Shown here: positions 52,162 through 62,496 of the stretch, piece after piece
Numbering within the stretch: position 1 is the stretch's first letter
How the letters are laid out: each line of letters starts with the position of its first letter
Assembly (NCBI GenBank): GCA_022570795.1
Contig: JAKUDP010000014.1
Location: 992,001 to 1,056,000, forward strand
Direction: 5' to 3'
Source: Sphaerulina vaccinii
Lineage: Eukaryota; Ascomycota; Dothideomycetes; Mycosphaerellales; Mycosphaerellaceae
Length of the DNA stretch: 64,000 nucleotides
Position numbers and translations under genes: made by a program
Notes under the pieces: model-generated
Seen by the model: only the letters and a program-made list of their open reading frames with translations
The model's database searches: none
Told to the model about the DNA's origin: nothing

Positions 52162-52459
52162 GTTGATGTTGTTTTGTTTATGTAGATGTTTCGAAATTCG
52201 CGGAAATGCACCGCTCGAGAAATGATCGAAGACAGACCAGGGTCACGAATCACGGAAAGTGCATGGGATCACGGAAAGTGCTTTGAGATCTTGTTTATAT
52301 AGTACAGCCCGAGTGACTCTCGGAGGACAACTACGACAGAGGAGAGAACTCCCTGGCTGCAAAGTACTGTTTACATATGAAGCGCCTGACCACGCTCGTG
52401 CTTTGACCTTCCATTCTGAATGAGAGTGCCATTCCATCTTCTTCCGCGCGCCTTGAATT

Positions 52460-55400
52460 CTATCCTCTGGCGGCAGATTGATTCGACGCCGGTACATCCT
52501 GTGCGTAATCCTTCGTTTGAGCAAAAGGGGATGAGTAAGGTGACTCCATCTCGACCACGAACTTGGTAGAACCAGATCGCGGTACCTTGCCCTCCCCTTG
52601 ATGTATCTCTGCTTTAAAGTATAGTCCCGGCAAGTTCTTCATGCGTGGCCAGACCTCGATTACATCTCCATTGTGCAGCTTTCCGTACGTTTGCTTGCCA
52701 GAATCATCAGCCTTGCGTAACCTCTTGCCATTGACGGCAACTCCGTTGCTGCTGTGAGTGAGTATGCCCACGTATGCACCAGGCAAAGCGTCAAGATGCT
52801 CCTCGCCTTCAGGTATGTTCTCAATGCCAGTAGCGTGAAAGAAAACCGTGAAAGCATATTTGCCTACGCGAGTGTCCTTCTTGTCCATGTATTCAGTTGT
52901 GCTGTGCTTGTCACGACCAAAAGTGTTCTTGCGTTGCGTGAGCTCGATCGTGATGTCGGCGAAGGAGTCTGGAGTAGATACGAGTCTGCCCACAGGGTCG
53001 CCCTTCTCTGTCGTACACTGTACCTCAAGAGCAGCAACGTCCGAGAGCGCCACCTTTGCGGATCCTCCGGTGTAGAACCCAGAGTCAGGACCAACTTCGA
53101 TCGGAGGCATTGTTGGCTCCTCGGCAGTGTGCCCGTTAGCAGTGCTGTAGCTGGAATTACTCCTTGGCGGATAGTAGTGAGGCTCCTTCGCAAAATCGTG
53201 TCCACTGACTCGCGAAGCATACTCCACGTTGTGTGTAGTAGGATCAGCAGGATCGTAGTAGTAGGAGGCAGGTCGAGGCACGATTATCTCACGCCTAAAG
53301 ACAATCGGTCTAGGTGTCTCTTCGTGACACTGTGAGCCAACATGCTCGGCAGGAGCGCCTTGATTTGTCCCTTGCGGCGGAGTATCCGGAGGAGTATTTT
53401 CGCCGCCTTCCTCGTCGGTGTCAAAGGGGTCTGGCAAGAACGGCGAGTCGATGTCCATGTCGCGAACGAGTTCCTCTGTGCCGAGCAGACTACCAATGTT
53501 ATCTCCGCTATGCACTGCTGTCTGACCCTCACTTGATGGCGTAAATGTTTGCGAGTCCTCATCACTGTTTGCGGTTGCATGTTGTTGCCTGCCCAACGCT
53601 GGCAGATCCGACTGGCTGATCTCACCAAACAGCTTTGGTGGCCTGTTGACCGCGACTGACTGCTGCTGAGCTTGTTCTACGGCGTGGGCATGTGCTTGGC
53701 CTTCAGGTTGTGCGTCGTTCATGATCGGAATCGTCTCTATCAGTTCCGGACTTGAGTCGAGCGGCTCATCCTCTTCGCCATCATCGTCCGCATTGGTCTT
53801 TACTCGCTTTGACTTGCGCGGGTCGAAGAAGTCCATATCTGACTCGTTCAGGCTGACCTCGTCCTGGTGCCTATTGAGTGCACTTGCGTCTAGACTGAGG
53901 GATGCGACATTCTCTTCGGCGCCAGTCTCTTCGGCGCCGGCTACCGCGTCATGCTCTTCTTCTTGAATATCATGCAGTGGAAACTGGTACGGTCGTTGTG
54001 GTGGATCCTCAAGGCCAAACCACGGATGGCGCAGGCAGTCTTCGGCAGAAAAGCGTGCCAGGTAGTCCGTATTGAGCATTGACACCAGCAGATCGATAGC
54101 AGAGTCCGTGACGTTAAGCTTGATAAGATCGCTGGCGTCCAAAGGCGTGTGCATGATGTTGTCGAACATACCGCGCCCAGTTGCATCTGCGATTCCTTCG
54201 AATGGCGGCTTGTGGCAAAGTGTATACCACAGCACTGCTCCAAAAGACCAGACGTCGACTGCGTGGCTGTAGCTGTGGAACTTGCGATGGGCCCGAGGTT
54301 CGCGAGAGCGCTTCACGCCACGTTGAGCAGCAGGGTGGGAGTCGTAATGCGGAAAGACCTCTGGTGCGCAATAAAGCAAGGTACCACAGAACGTCTTCAG
54401 GAACGTGTCATTGTGATCGGTCACCTTCGACAGTCCAAAGTCGGAGAGCTTAACCCGGAAGTTGTTTTGGCCTGTAGTCAAGAGCAGGATATTGTCCGGT
54501 TTGATGTCGCGGTGCGTGATGTTCTTCTTGTGAAGGTAGTCAAGCGCGTCCAGGATTTGCTGAGCCATCTGCTTGCCCATATTCTCCGGTAGAAAGCCAT
54601 GCTCTCCTAGGTATTTCTGCAAATCGCCACAAGGAACATACTCCATGATGATGTACAGATGATCTCTCTCTTCGTGCCAGCCTCTGTAGTCCACAACACT
54701 TGGATGAGCGATGGATTGCATAATTTCCATCTCGTTGTCAAGCTTCTTGTCCAGCACACCATTCTTCATGAAGCGGCGCTTCTCCAACTCTTTTGCAGCA
54801 AACAGCTGTCCGTCATGCTTGGTGGCCAGTTGATATACACTAGCGAAGGCGCCTTTACCAACAGTTCCCACGACATTGTACTCCTTACCACCATTCCATC
54901 TCATGCCGAAATTGTTGTTGGGCATCAGCGCTGTGAAAGTCGTATGTCGTCTTGGTGTGAAGTCTGGTGGCTCTACCGGAAGTCCCTTCTGGATTCGCCA
55001 CTGTCGTATAACTTCAGCTTGCCGAATCAGATAGTTCTGCATGGCATTCTCGTAGGCCGCATAGTGACTGTCCCGCTGAGGGAAGCGGACAATGAATTTG
55101 ACAACCTCCTCTGGGGAAGGAGATAGCACTTGGATGACTGAGCCCTGAGATAGCATGCGGCTATGAGGGTGATGACTAGTCCTCCCTTTGAGAAGCAGCT
55201 CATCCACCATGGTCCCGTTCGTGCTCAGATCCTTAATCATAAGCACGCCCGTTTCATTCAGATGAATACAGAAGTGTGTATTACTGATGCGGCGGTTGCT
55301 GTCTCTTGTGATGGCAATGTCGCAAGACTCTGGGTTGCGGCCGAATGTCAGACCAAGCTGCTCCTGTTTAGGCCTGCTTGAAAACCGGAATGTAAGGTCC

Positions 55401-55738
55401 AATGGTCGTTGTCCTCGCCTTGCCGCCTCATCATCATCCGCAATGAATGTCATTTCTTCTACAGGATCCTCGTCAGGCAGATCGCGGTACTGGAGGCAAA
55501 ATTGAGGTTTTGCTCTAGAGTATTCCTTTGTGAGCTGGTAGGCAGCCGGAGTCGTAGGATGCAGTATGCATATGACATCCGCAACATCCTCAGCATGTAT
55601 ACCAGATGCACTCAAGCCTAATCGTCTCGGATCAATGTACTCTTGTGTCATTTGTGTGCATTGTGTAGATTGCTCGTCATCGTAGTCGTCGGCAGACACG
55701 TCGCGCAAGTCCATGGCACTCGCTCGTAGATGTGCCAT
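52460..55738 (-). CDS. RAD53: Rad53/Chk2-type checkpoint kinase
   Basis: Effector serine/threonine kinase of the DNA damage and replication checkpoint. Single-exon ORF of 1,092 residues. Order: an N-terminal TQ cluster (T25, T28, T31), the site type phosphorylated by ATR/Mec1; an FHA domain at about 110-220 (TFGRNPESCDIAI, RRISNTHFCIHL, STNGTMVDE); a kinase domain at about 285-590 with VGTVGKGAFASVYQL, AAKELEK, HRDIKPDNILLL, SDFGLSKV and FCGTLLYCAPE; a long acidic linker; and a second FHA-like region near residues 960-1060 (NTFGRDKHSTTEY, HSSNGVAVNGKRLR, LHNGDVIEVWP). Two FHA regions match Rad53 rather than single-FHA Chk2. Catalytic residues look intact. ATG 55738 gives MAHLRASAMD. Confidence 0.93.
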   Translation of the reverse strand: MAHLRASAMDLRDVSADDYDDEQSTQCTQMTQEYIDPRRLGLSASGIHAEDVADVICILHPTTPAAYQLTKEYSRAKPQFCLQYRDLPDEDPVEEMTFIADDDEAARRGQRPLDLTFRFSSRPKQEQLGLTFGRNPESCDIAITRDSNRRISNTHFCIHLNETGVLMIKDLSTNGTMVDELLLKGRTSHHPHSRMLSQGSVIQVLSPSPEEVVKFIVRFPQRDSHYAAYENAMQNYLIRQAEVIRQWRIQKGLPVEPPDFTPRRHTTFTALMPNNNFGMRWNGGKEYNVVGTVGKGAFASVYQLATKHDGQLFAAKELEKRRFMKNGVLDKKLDNEMEIMQSIAHPSVVDYRGWHEERDHLYIIMEYVPCGDLQKYLGEHGFLPENMGKQMAQQILDALDYLHKKNITHRDIKPDNILLLTTGQNNFRVKLSDFGLSKVTDHNDTFLKTFCGTLLYCAPEVFPHYDSHPAAQRGVKRSREPRAHRKFHSYSHAVDVWSFGAVLWYTLCHKPPFEGIADATGRGMFDNIMHTPLDASDLIKLNVTDSAIDLLVSMLNTDYLARFSAEDCLRHPWFGLEDPPQRPYQFPLHDIQEEEHDAVAGAEETGAEENVASLSLDASALNRHQDEVSLNESDMDFFDPRKSKRVKTNADDDGEEDEPLDSSPELIETIPIMNDAQPEGQAHAHAVEQAQQQSVAVNRPPKLFGEISQSDLPALGRQQHATANSDEDSQTFTPSSEGQTAVHSGDNIGSLLGTEELVRDMDIDSPFLPDPFDTDEEGGENTPPDTPPQGTNQGAPAEHVGSQCHEETPRPIVFRREIIVPRPASYYYDPADPTTHNVEYASRVSGHDFAKEPHYYPPRSNSSYSTANGHTAEEPTMPPIEVGPDSGFYTGGSAKVALSDVAALEVQCTTEKGDPVGRLVSTPDSFADITIELTQRKNTFGRDKHSTTEYMDKKDTRVGKYAFTVFFHATGIENIPEGEEHLDALPGAYVGILTHSSNGVAVNGKRLRKADDSGKQTYGKLHNGDVIEVWPRMKNLPGLYFKAEIHQGEGKVPRSGSTKFVVEMESPYSSPFAQTKDYAQDVPASNQSAARG

Positions 55739-56347
55739 TGAAGCAGCGACCTCCGTAAATGGTCGCTCTTGGAAGGCGAAGGAGGAAGCGTGAGAGTCGA
55801 AGTGTCTGAACGGAGGAAGTCGACCGGTGAGATGCCTCTAGGCAGCCAATGCGATGTCGGAACCACTTTCTCAAGCAGTAATGGCAAGAACAACGCAGAA
55901 GATGATGAACAGCACAGAAAAAACACTCTCAAAAGGTCAGAGATGTCGATGCAGGCAGAACAGCTGGATGTGACTAGAGAACGGACTCGACAACTAAGTT
56001 TCAAGCCCAACACGCTAGGAAGCGGACGCGCTTCCTCGCGGAGCTTGGACGGCTAAAACGCGACAAGCTAGCTCTGATTGGTGCTTGACACGAAGTGAAA
56101 CGAGCGACGAGAGTTTATGATCTATGGCATTGTCGTCAGAACGATGACTCCAATCCACCATAGCCCATGTCTCGGATGATGGAGAGCAGACAACGCCCAT
56201 CCAACCCATCACCAAGTTCTAGCAGGCGACGTGATGAGCGAGAATGCACAAAATCCGTCAACATTCAGTTGGTAGGCCAACAGTGCGACCGCGTGGTCGT
56301 GGTCGTACCAGCCTAGGTTCAGGATTATTACATCTCACACAAACTAC
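55739..56347. promoter_or_regulatory. RAD53 promoter and subtilase 3' flank
   Basis: 609 bp between two minus-strand genes: the RAD53 promoter adjoins 55738 and the subtilase stop lies at 56348. A 7-bp inverted repeat (GGAAGCG/CGCTTCC, 4-nt loop) lies at 56018-56035, and several CGCG-containing steps occur nearby, but no perfect ACGCGT. Function unknown. Confidence 0.4.
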
Positions 56348-57749
56348 CTATGCGGTGTTCTTCAAAGTTCCAGCGACAGCAACTCTGGTCTTAGAGGTTC
56401 TCCAGGACGCTTTGCTGATGCTGATGAATCCAGCCTCTGTGCCGACACTTTTTGGACTTCCACCACGCACGCCGTTGTTCGCCAATAATGAGCCATCACT
56501 CAAAGGCAATGCCATCGTCTTGATCCATTCCTTCATCAACACTGGGCTCCTCGCTAAGGTTCTGTTCGCCATAGCATACGCCACAATTCCAGTAACGTGA
56601 GGCGTGGCCATGGATGTTCCTGATAAGGAGTTGACCATATTGGGTGCTCTGCAAAAGGGCGCATAGGTTAGCAGGTATTGAGATAGTCATGTCTGATGCA
56701 ATGCTTTCATACCCTACCCAGCTTGAGATAACATCAACTCCAGGTGCATAGACGTCCACACAGTCCCCATGATTCGAAAAGGATGCTCTTTGGTTGTTCA
56801 TATCGATGGCACCCACCGTGATAGCACCACCACGAGAGCCACCAGAACTAGCAGGTGACGAGCGACACGCATCCTCGCCATTGTTCCCAGCTGCGACACA
56901 GACGTGAATTCCAGCCGAAACTGCCGCAGACACTGCAGCATCAATTGCTGGCACAGGTTCTGTGGAGGCCAGAGACATGGATATTACAGATCCTGCAAAC
57001 GTGCCGCGTGACCTGAGCTGCTCGTCGTGGCGCCTGATGACATTGTCTATACCTGCAATGACATTGGAGGACCATCCTCCTCCGTCAGAGTCAAGCGTCT
57101 TGATGCCGTAGAGATTCGCGTTCGATGCAACTCCCAAGATGGCTCCGGCTGCAGTGCCCGAGACATGAGTTCCATGGCCATCGGTGTCTTCCAAATTTCT
57201 GCCATCGAATGACCAGAGCATCTGAGCACGGCCACCGAATACATTGTGCTGGGTATAGATGCCCGTGTCGAGAACGTATATATCCACATCGGACCCAAGA
57301 GCATTGTCGGCAGCATAGCTGTAGGTGAAATCCATAGCGTTCTCACTTCCTCTAATACTTGAAGCTGTCGAGATGCGTTGCAATCCCCAAGGAGAATTCG
57401 ACCGTGTGTCATATGTGGCGACAGTTCCTCGTGTTATGGACACGGCTTTCTCAACCATCGAGACATCGGACATGTTGGCTAGAAGATCCAGACAATGGGT
57501 CTTCATGGAAGCGGCAAACCCTTGAAAAGCACTGTTGTTGAAAATGTGTCGTACATCGGGATGCGAACTGTTCAGGTCCAGTTGTTGAAGAATATGGGCA
57601 ATTTGTGGTGTGACTGGTGCGTGCTTATTGACAATCACGATGTGCTCCTCGCCTCCAGACTCGTGGTTGCGCGGCTGTGCTGGAGTTGGCGTCGCTGCAG
57701 TTGACGACCAAAGGAGACATCCCATCACCAAGCACGATAGTAGCCCCAT
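56348..57749 (-). CDS. Secreted S8 subtilisin-like protease
   Basis: Extracellular serine endopeptidase of the proteinase K/subtilisin type. Exons (minus) 57749-56713 and 56648-56348 with a 64-nt intron (GTATGA, GCTAAC, TTGCAG) give 445 residues. A signal peptide (MGLLSCLVMGCLLWSSTAATP) is followed by an I9-type propeptide with an IVIVNKHAPVTP entry. The catalytic triad is visible: Asp in YVLDTGIY, His in DGHGTHVSGTAAG and Ser in LSGTSMATPHVTG, plus the oxyanion Asn in VCVAAGNNGEDA. The mature domain ends shortly after ISISKASWRTSKTRVAV, with no C-terminal extension. The Ser motif is in the second exon, so unspliced reading would lose catalysis. Confidence 0.93.
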
Positions 57750-58742
57750 CTTGTCGTGTATGCTCTATGGTTGCACCAAAGGACCAATATTTGCTGTACT
57801 TGAATTCTATTGTTGAGAAGTGTTTGAGCGAACGATGTCGTGCCAGCACGAACCGCAGAATAAAAATAACGCCTGAACGCCGTATGTGTAATGATCTGTG
57901 AAGAAGTGAAGTCGCCGGAAAAGAAGAAAATGAGAAGAGATGCAAGAGATGCGTGGGAATACTACCACAGTATCATCACAGCTCTGTTGCTAGAAAGATG
58001 CTCAACTTAGCGTGATCATGCGAGAAGTGGCCATGTCGCAGTCATGTCGTCTGCTACCACGGTCAGGGCTTCGTACAGTCTTAAGTCTGGGTAGAGCTAT
58101 GAGTCGCAGGCTGCTAAGACGACCTGCGACACGCGGGAGGTGAGGTCCAGTAGATCGCTTTGAAACAGCTTGGCTGCAACACGATGTGGGTGCGCTGGCC
58201 AGATGACACTGGTGCAACAATTGCCCGCGAGGCACTCCATCGCTTCTTGGGCTGTGATAGAATGACAAACTGGCCGTTTGACGAGACTGAGTCGCTTGGT
58301 GATGATAATGGCAAGACAAGAGGATTTATTACATGTATGTGAGGCTCGAAGGAGATGGCGGAACGGATAGACACGTGGGCGCCATTTGACGGGCAGTCAC
58401 GACGGGAAGCCATTTCACATGGTTCGGACGAAGGGACACTTCTAATCCTGCCTATCAACGCGATGATGATTGTTATAGCCGTAGTGCGGCCAGACCTCCA
58501 TCTACTACCACAGCAGCTAAGTTGACAGACATCGTTCTTCACCCAACAACTGTCTTTTATGTTCGAGCGTATCACGAATTTACCTACAGCCAAAGCCTCC
58601 CGTCCCTGTCACATGCAAGACTGAACTGCACACAAGACAAGAACTTCGTTTACCAGTAACTGCATTGCCTGCTTCGACCTCCTGGTCTCTGAGCTAGCAT
58701 ATATCACTCTCTACAGCATACAGAATCGTCAACGCAAGGGCC
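57750..58742. promoter_or_regulatory. Divergent promoter, subtilase / unknown conserved gene
   Basis: 993 bp between divergent starts. Short frames on both strands (minus 58002-58593 in two frames) overlap and are family-less. The last 130 bp before 58743 look like a leader. No RNA gene or repeat recognised. Confidence 0.5.
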
Positions 58743-59933
58743 ATGGTCCCACCGCCGCCGGAACCTCGAGATCTTCTCCCTCCACTGCTTGCCTGTTTGC
58801 CAACAGCATTCGTTTCGCCGCAGCCTCCACCAGCTCTCTTACCACTTCTCGCCCCGATCTTGCGTCAAAGAGTCAGTTTCTTGTCAAGTAGTACCACAGA
58901 TGGCTGGTTGCCGCTACTCTCATGGGATACGAGGCGGGGTGTCAAGTTGCCCAAGACGGTTGAGCAGATGAATCTTGAACCACATCCTGTGTCAGGAGAG
59001 CTAGAGTTGGAGGATGTCAGTCCTGCAAAGTACAGACGGTTAGATCAGGAAACCCTGCAAGCTCGGCTTGAGGTCGAACAGTTTGGCCTGTTGCCCGTAT
59101 ACGTCTGGTGTGAAAACGATGAGCACGGGTTATCAGGACCAGGTTGGAGACTCGCAGAGCTGCGGACACTTGATGATGCAGAAGACGGAACTCAATGGCT
59201 CGAATCGGCAGCAGAGGCTAGTGAGGCGGCAGCAGGCGGTCATGCATCTTCAACGTATGCAAATGGTCACGTTGCGAGATCAGTCGTATCAGATGGGGGC
59301 GACGCAAATGACGATTACTGGGCCGCATATGATCGAACTCCTGGAGAAACGCCTGCGCGGACACCAGCAAAACGATCTCCGGCACCGTTCGCAGCGAATT
59401 CTGGACGACCGTCTGCCAATCGAGAAGAGGACGACTATTATGCACGCTATGGCGAGGAAGTGCAGCCAGCCATGGATTCACATGATCCTGACGAAGAGTA
59501 TGCCGAAGCAGCTGGAAGCACGCTGAAAGGTGATACGCTAAGTGCTGTTCCTGCGTCTGCTCGCCCCGACTCTGCCGATTACTACGCTTCCCTTCAACCA
59601 CATTCGGAATGGAAATCCAATCAGCAGCACGACTCAGCCATAGCCACAGCCAACGAGCGAAGTCCAGAGCAGAGTTACGATCGTCTATCTATGCCTCGTC
59701 CGATATCTCCAACCTCGTCACATTCAAGTGTCGATAGGTTGGAAGACAAGGCTGCAGAAATGGAATCGAGATCGGGCAATGATCAAGCACAACTTGCTGT
59801 GAAGCAGCACATCAGTACAGATATCAAAAGTCTGTTTCGACTTGCAAAGGCTTCAGGAATGGAACGTGCAGAGTTCGAGCGCGTGGTAAGAAGAGAATTG
59901 GAAGTGCTGAGCATGCTTGATCGTGACGAGTAA
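58743..59933 (+). CDS. Conserved-looking fungal protein of unknown function
   Basis: Single-exon protein of 396 residues. I recall similar sequences in other filamentous ascomycetes but no assigned function. The N-terminal 135 residues look ordered and proline/leucine-rich (PRDLLPPLLACLPTAF, PPPALLPLLAPILRQRVSFLS, DGWLPLLSWD), followed by LLPVYVWCENDE and WRLAELRTL. The middle (about 170-330) is low-complexity and acidic with DDYYARYGEEV and EDDYY-like repeats, probably disordered. A C-terminal helix (DIKSLFRLAKASGMERAEFERVVRRELEVL) is likely a conserved element. No signal peptide or membrane segment. Confidence 0.75.
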   Translation: MVPPPPEPRDLLPPLLACLPTAFVSPQPPPALLPLLAPILRQRVSFLSSSTTDGWLPLLSWDTRRGVKLPKTVEQMNLEPHPVSGELELEDVSPAKYRRLDQETLQARLEVEQFGLLPVYVWCENDEHGLSGPGWRLAELRTLDDAEDGTQWLESAAEASEAAAGGHASSTYANGHVARSVVSDGGDANDDYWAAYDRTPGETPARTPAKRSPAPFAANSGRPSANREEDDYYARYGEEVQPAMDSHDPDEEYAEAAGSTLKGDTLSAVPASARPDSADYYASLQPHSEWKSNQQHDSAIATANERSPEQSYDRLSMPRPISPTSSHSSVDRLEDKAAEMESRSGNDQAQLAVKQHISTDIKSLFRLAKASGMERAEFERVVRRELEVLSMLDRDE

Positions 59934-60713
59934 CATGTCTGGGAACTCGACGAATATGCAAGACGTGGCGGTTGTTGACGTGTTTGTAAAGCATTAGCGA
60001 AGGTAGCATGGTGCGGCATTGTAGGCGCAGAGTTGCACTGGTAGCATCAACAAGAAATCAAGAACACTTTTGATAGCATGCCCGTTCACTTCCATCGATC
60101 CCTTGATTGAGCAATTTATCCCATGTTCTCGATCGGGAAACACGGGTGCAACGGTTGAATGGGATGCCAAGCTTTCACTAAAAGCTTGTCCTCCATCTAG
60201 CTTCCTGGGCATCGTCGACATCGTCAAACGTGAGGAAGAACAAGTGATGACACAAAGACATGCTCTTCGCCCGTATGCGCTCAAGGTGGAAGCGTGTGCA
60301 AACGAGTGGCTGAGCACGGAGGTAGACCATGCGCCAGCGCGAAATACTGTAATGATCCTAGCTTCAGCTGCTGTTGGAAAGTGGCGGAGTTCTGGATCGT
60401 CTTTCGGCACAGGGCAGCTGAGCGTCGTGTTCAGATCCTCTTAAAGACCACCCACAGCTCCACTCCCGACTTTCCTTCTTCCTCAGCCACAGCTGGTCAC
60501 TCTCACTACTTCGACCACCTTGGACTCCCACCACCTCCCAACGACACCGATCACCTGCGAAAGCAAAAGACCCTACCAATAGGCTTCTACTGAGCGTACG
60601 CGTGCACTCGAAACACAACCAGTTCGTCGCAACAGCAGTATCTTCGCGAGCTCGAAACATCACGTCTAACCACTCTTTCTCAGCTCAACAGATCAACGTC
60701 AATCGCACACACC
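59934..60713. other. Intergenic, 3' flank and promoter of the CYSTM-like gene
   Basis: 780 bp with no recognised gene. One ACGCGT hexamer lies at 60598-60603, 111 bp before the next ATG, probably chance. Leader-like CA/CT-rich sequence fills the last 250 bp. Confidence 0.5.
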
Positions 60714-61052
60714 ATGTCAAACCAAGGTTACTACCAAGGCGGAGGTCAGCCGCAGTACGGCCAGCCTCAATACCCTCCACAATCCTAGTACGTTCGAATT
60801 ATACCACGAACTGGCGCATAGCACTTCTCTAACAACATGAACAGTGGCCAGCCTCAGTACGGCGGTTACCAGCAAGGCCCACCTCCTCAGATGCAATACC
60901 AACAAGGATATCAACAGCAGGCACCACCGAGACAAAAGAAGGATCGAGGATGCTTGGGCGCATGTCTTGCGACACTTTGCTGCTGTTTCGTGTGTGAGGA
61001 GGGTTGTGAGTGCTGTGCAGACTGCTGTGAGTGCTGCATGGACTGCTGTTAG
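60714..61052 (+). CDS. Cysteine-rich CYSTM-like small membrane protein
   Basis: Two exons, 60714-60787 and 60845-61052, with a 57-nt intron (GTACGT, CTAAC, AACAG), encode 93 residues. The N-terminal 60 residues are a Gln/Tyr/Gly/Pro-rich low-complexity arm (PQYGGYQQGPPPQMQYQQGY). After a basic KKDRG the C terminus is cysteine-packed (GCLGACLATLCCCFVCEEGCECCADCC and so on, 14 cysteines in the last 36 residues or so). This layout matches eukaryotic CYSTM proteins, whose Cys-rich helix inserts in membranes and is linked to stress tolerance. Palmitoylation or metal binding are possible but inferred. The first exon was recovered through the splice donor. Confidence 0.85.
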
Positions 61053-61598
61053 TTTGCCACGAATCTCGACGTTGGATTGTGGTAGATTGGATACCTTGAG
61101 TGCAAAGGGAGGCCGTTGAGAGAACGGGGAGTATGACATTGGATGGACAACGTTGTGCATGCGTTCACCCAGGCGCTGTGCATTTGATTCGGCTATGGCT
61201 CACTCATCATGGCGTTGGTAGCGACTGAATGCTTTGTGAGTGTGCTCACTGGTCAGACGCCTACGTAGCATTGACGAATTGCGCTTTCTTCTCCTTGAGA
61301 CTCTTTCCCATAACGCTCATCCGCATCCTGCTTATGTCCCCACCATTGATTGCCAACAGCTGCTTGCGATGTCTGATACCAAGCGTAATCCTTGCTGATC
61401 ATGGCCTTGGCGGTGTTCTAATTCTCAGCCCTATCGGTGGACCACGGCCACAAATGTGGCGGAGATGTTGATGCCAGGGTGTTCATATCCGATCTGATTC
61501 GAGGCTCCGGACTTCCAATGATTCTGATTCTCCGGACAACACTTCATTGTGCTTCCAGCAAGTATGGTACGATGCTGAATTTCCTCACGAGATGATGC
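61053..61598. other. Intergenic, convergent 3' ends
   Basis: 546 bp between the CYSTM-like gene (plus) and the TRAPP subunit gene (minus). A short plus frame (61229-61471) has no recognisable family. Should contain both 3' untranslated regions. Confidence 0.5.
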
Positions 61599-62088
61599 TC
61601 AAGCCGGCCTGACCAGATAGCTTCCCAAAGCCTTGTCGAACTTCTCCACTCGTATAGGCATTTCCATACTGTAGAATGGATTCTTCATGACAAAGTCGCC
61701 ATAAATCTCATAACACCTTCGGACCACTAGATCGGTATTGGGCTGCTCCGGACTTGTGAAGAGTAAGAACTTGATGCCTGTGGGACTTTGATAGCATGTC
61801 AATCTGAAATGACTGCTTTCTAGGCTTTCGATTCCAGTCGTGAGCGGTCTTCTGTTTCCTGGTATAGGTTGCACTGGAGGCGCGGGGTTTATGCTGCGTG
61901 AGATTGCGTGTATGCCGTGGAAGGTGCCTGCTAAGATGAGATAGTCGTTTGAATCTAGCTTCTGGAGTCCGGGAGCAAAGCTGCGGTTGTAGACGAGGCC
62001 GCCTGGTTCATGTTAACAGATGAATGGAGTTGTTTCCAGCATTATGCGTACCAGCTTTGTTGATGATTAGGAGGGCAAAGACTACCAT
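61599..62088 (-). CDS. TRS23: TRAPP subunit Trs23/TRAPPC4
   Basis: Trs23 (TRAPPC4, sybindin family) is a core longin-fold subunit of the TRAPP complexes, the Ypt1/Rab1 exchange factor at the Golgi. Exons (minus) 62088-62052 and 62002-61599 with a 49-nt intron (GTACGC, GTTAAC, ACCAG) give 146 residues, as expected. The N terminus MVVFALLIINKAGGLVYNRSF spans the splice; then YLILAGTFHGIHAISRSI, the family core SSHFRLTCYQSPTGIKFLLFTSPEQPN, and the C-terminal VVRRCYEIYGDFVMKNPFYSMEMPIRVEKFD. The last block is the most diagnostic. No unusual features. Confidence 0.94.
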
Positions 62089-62496
62089 CTTCGTCTTCGT
62101 CGAAGGAGCAGCTTTCTCGATTATGAGTTAGAAGCTACCTCGGTCACGGAATTGAAAGCGATTCTTGTGTTCAGGTTATGTTGTTGCTGCGAGCATGTGA
62201 AACATAGGGTGGATCTCACTCCCACTAGCGCTTGGACTTCACTCCAGCTTGACTTTATAGCTTTCCACTTTCACGTTCTCTTCATTCGAGACACAATCTC
62301 GAGACGACACAATTGATCCACTCCCTCCACGACGCACTCACTCCTTTCTTGCCTAGGCAGCAGTCACTGGCGCTTGGGCTAGCCATGATTCGTCGCCGAA
62401 AGTCTCAAGCTCCACGCTGAACTTACTCCGAACCACAGCACATGCAAGGACACCCACCTACAACGACAACGACGAACAGCAGGACAAGTCGAGACG
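62089..62496. promoter_or_regulatory. Divergent promoter, TRS23 / tandem-UBC E2
   Basis: 408 bp between divergent starts, with the leader of the E2 gene rich in ACGACAACGA-type sequence just before 62497. No further feature recognised. Confidence 0.5.

Noticed and set aside
56018..56035. Short hairpin (7-bp arms) upstream of RAD53 as a regulatory or RNA element
   Set aside because: Short perfect stems arise by chance in GC-rich DNA; no matching element elsewhere in the window.
45480..60603. Further ACGCGT hexamers (for example near 45480, 47912 and 60598) as cell-cycle sites
   Set aside because: They lie in 3' flanks, coding sequence, or before genes with no expected cell-cycle role; they show the background rate of the hexamer.
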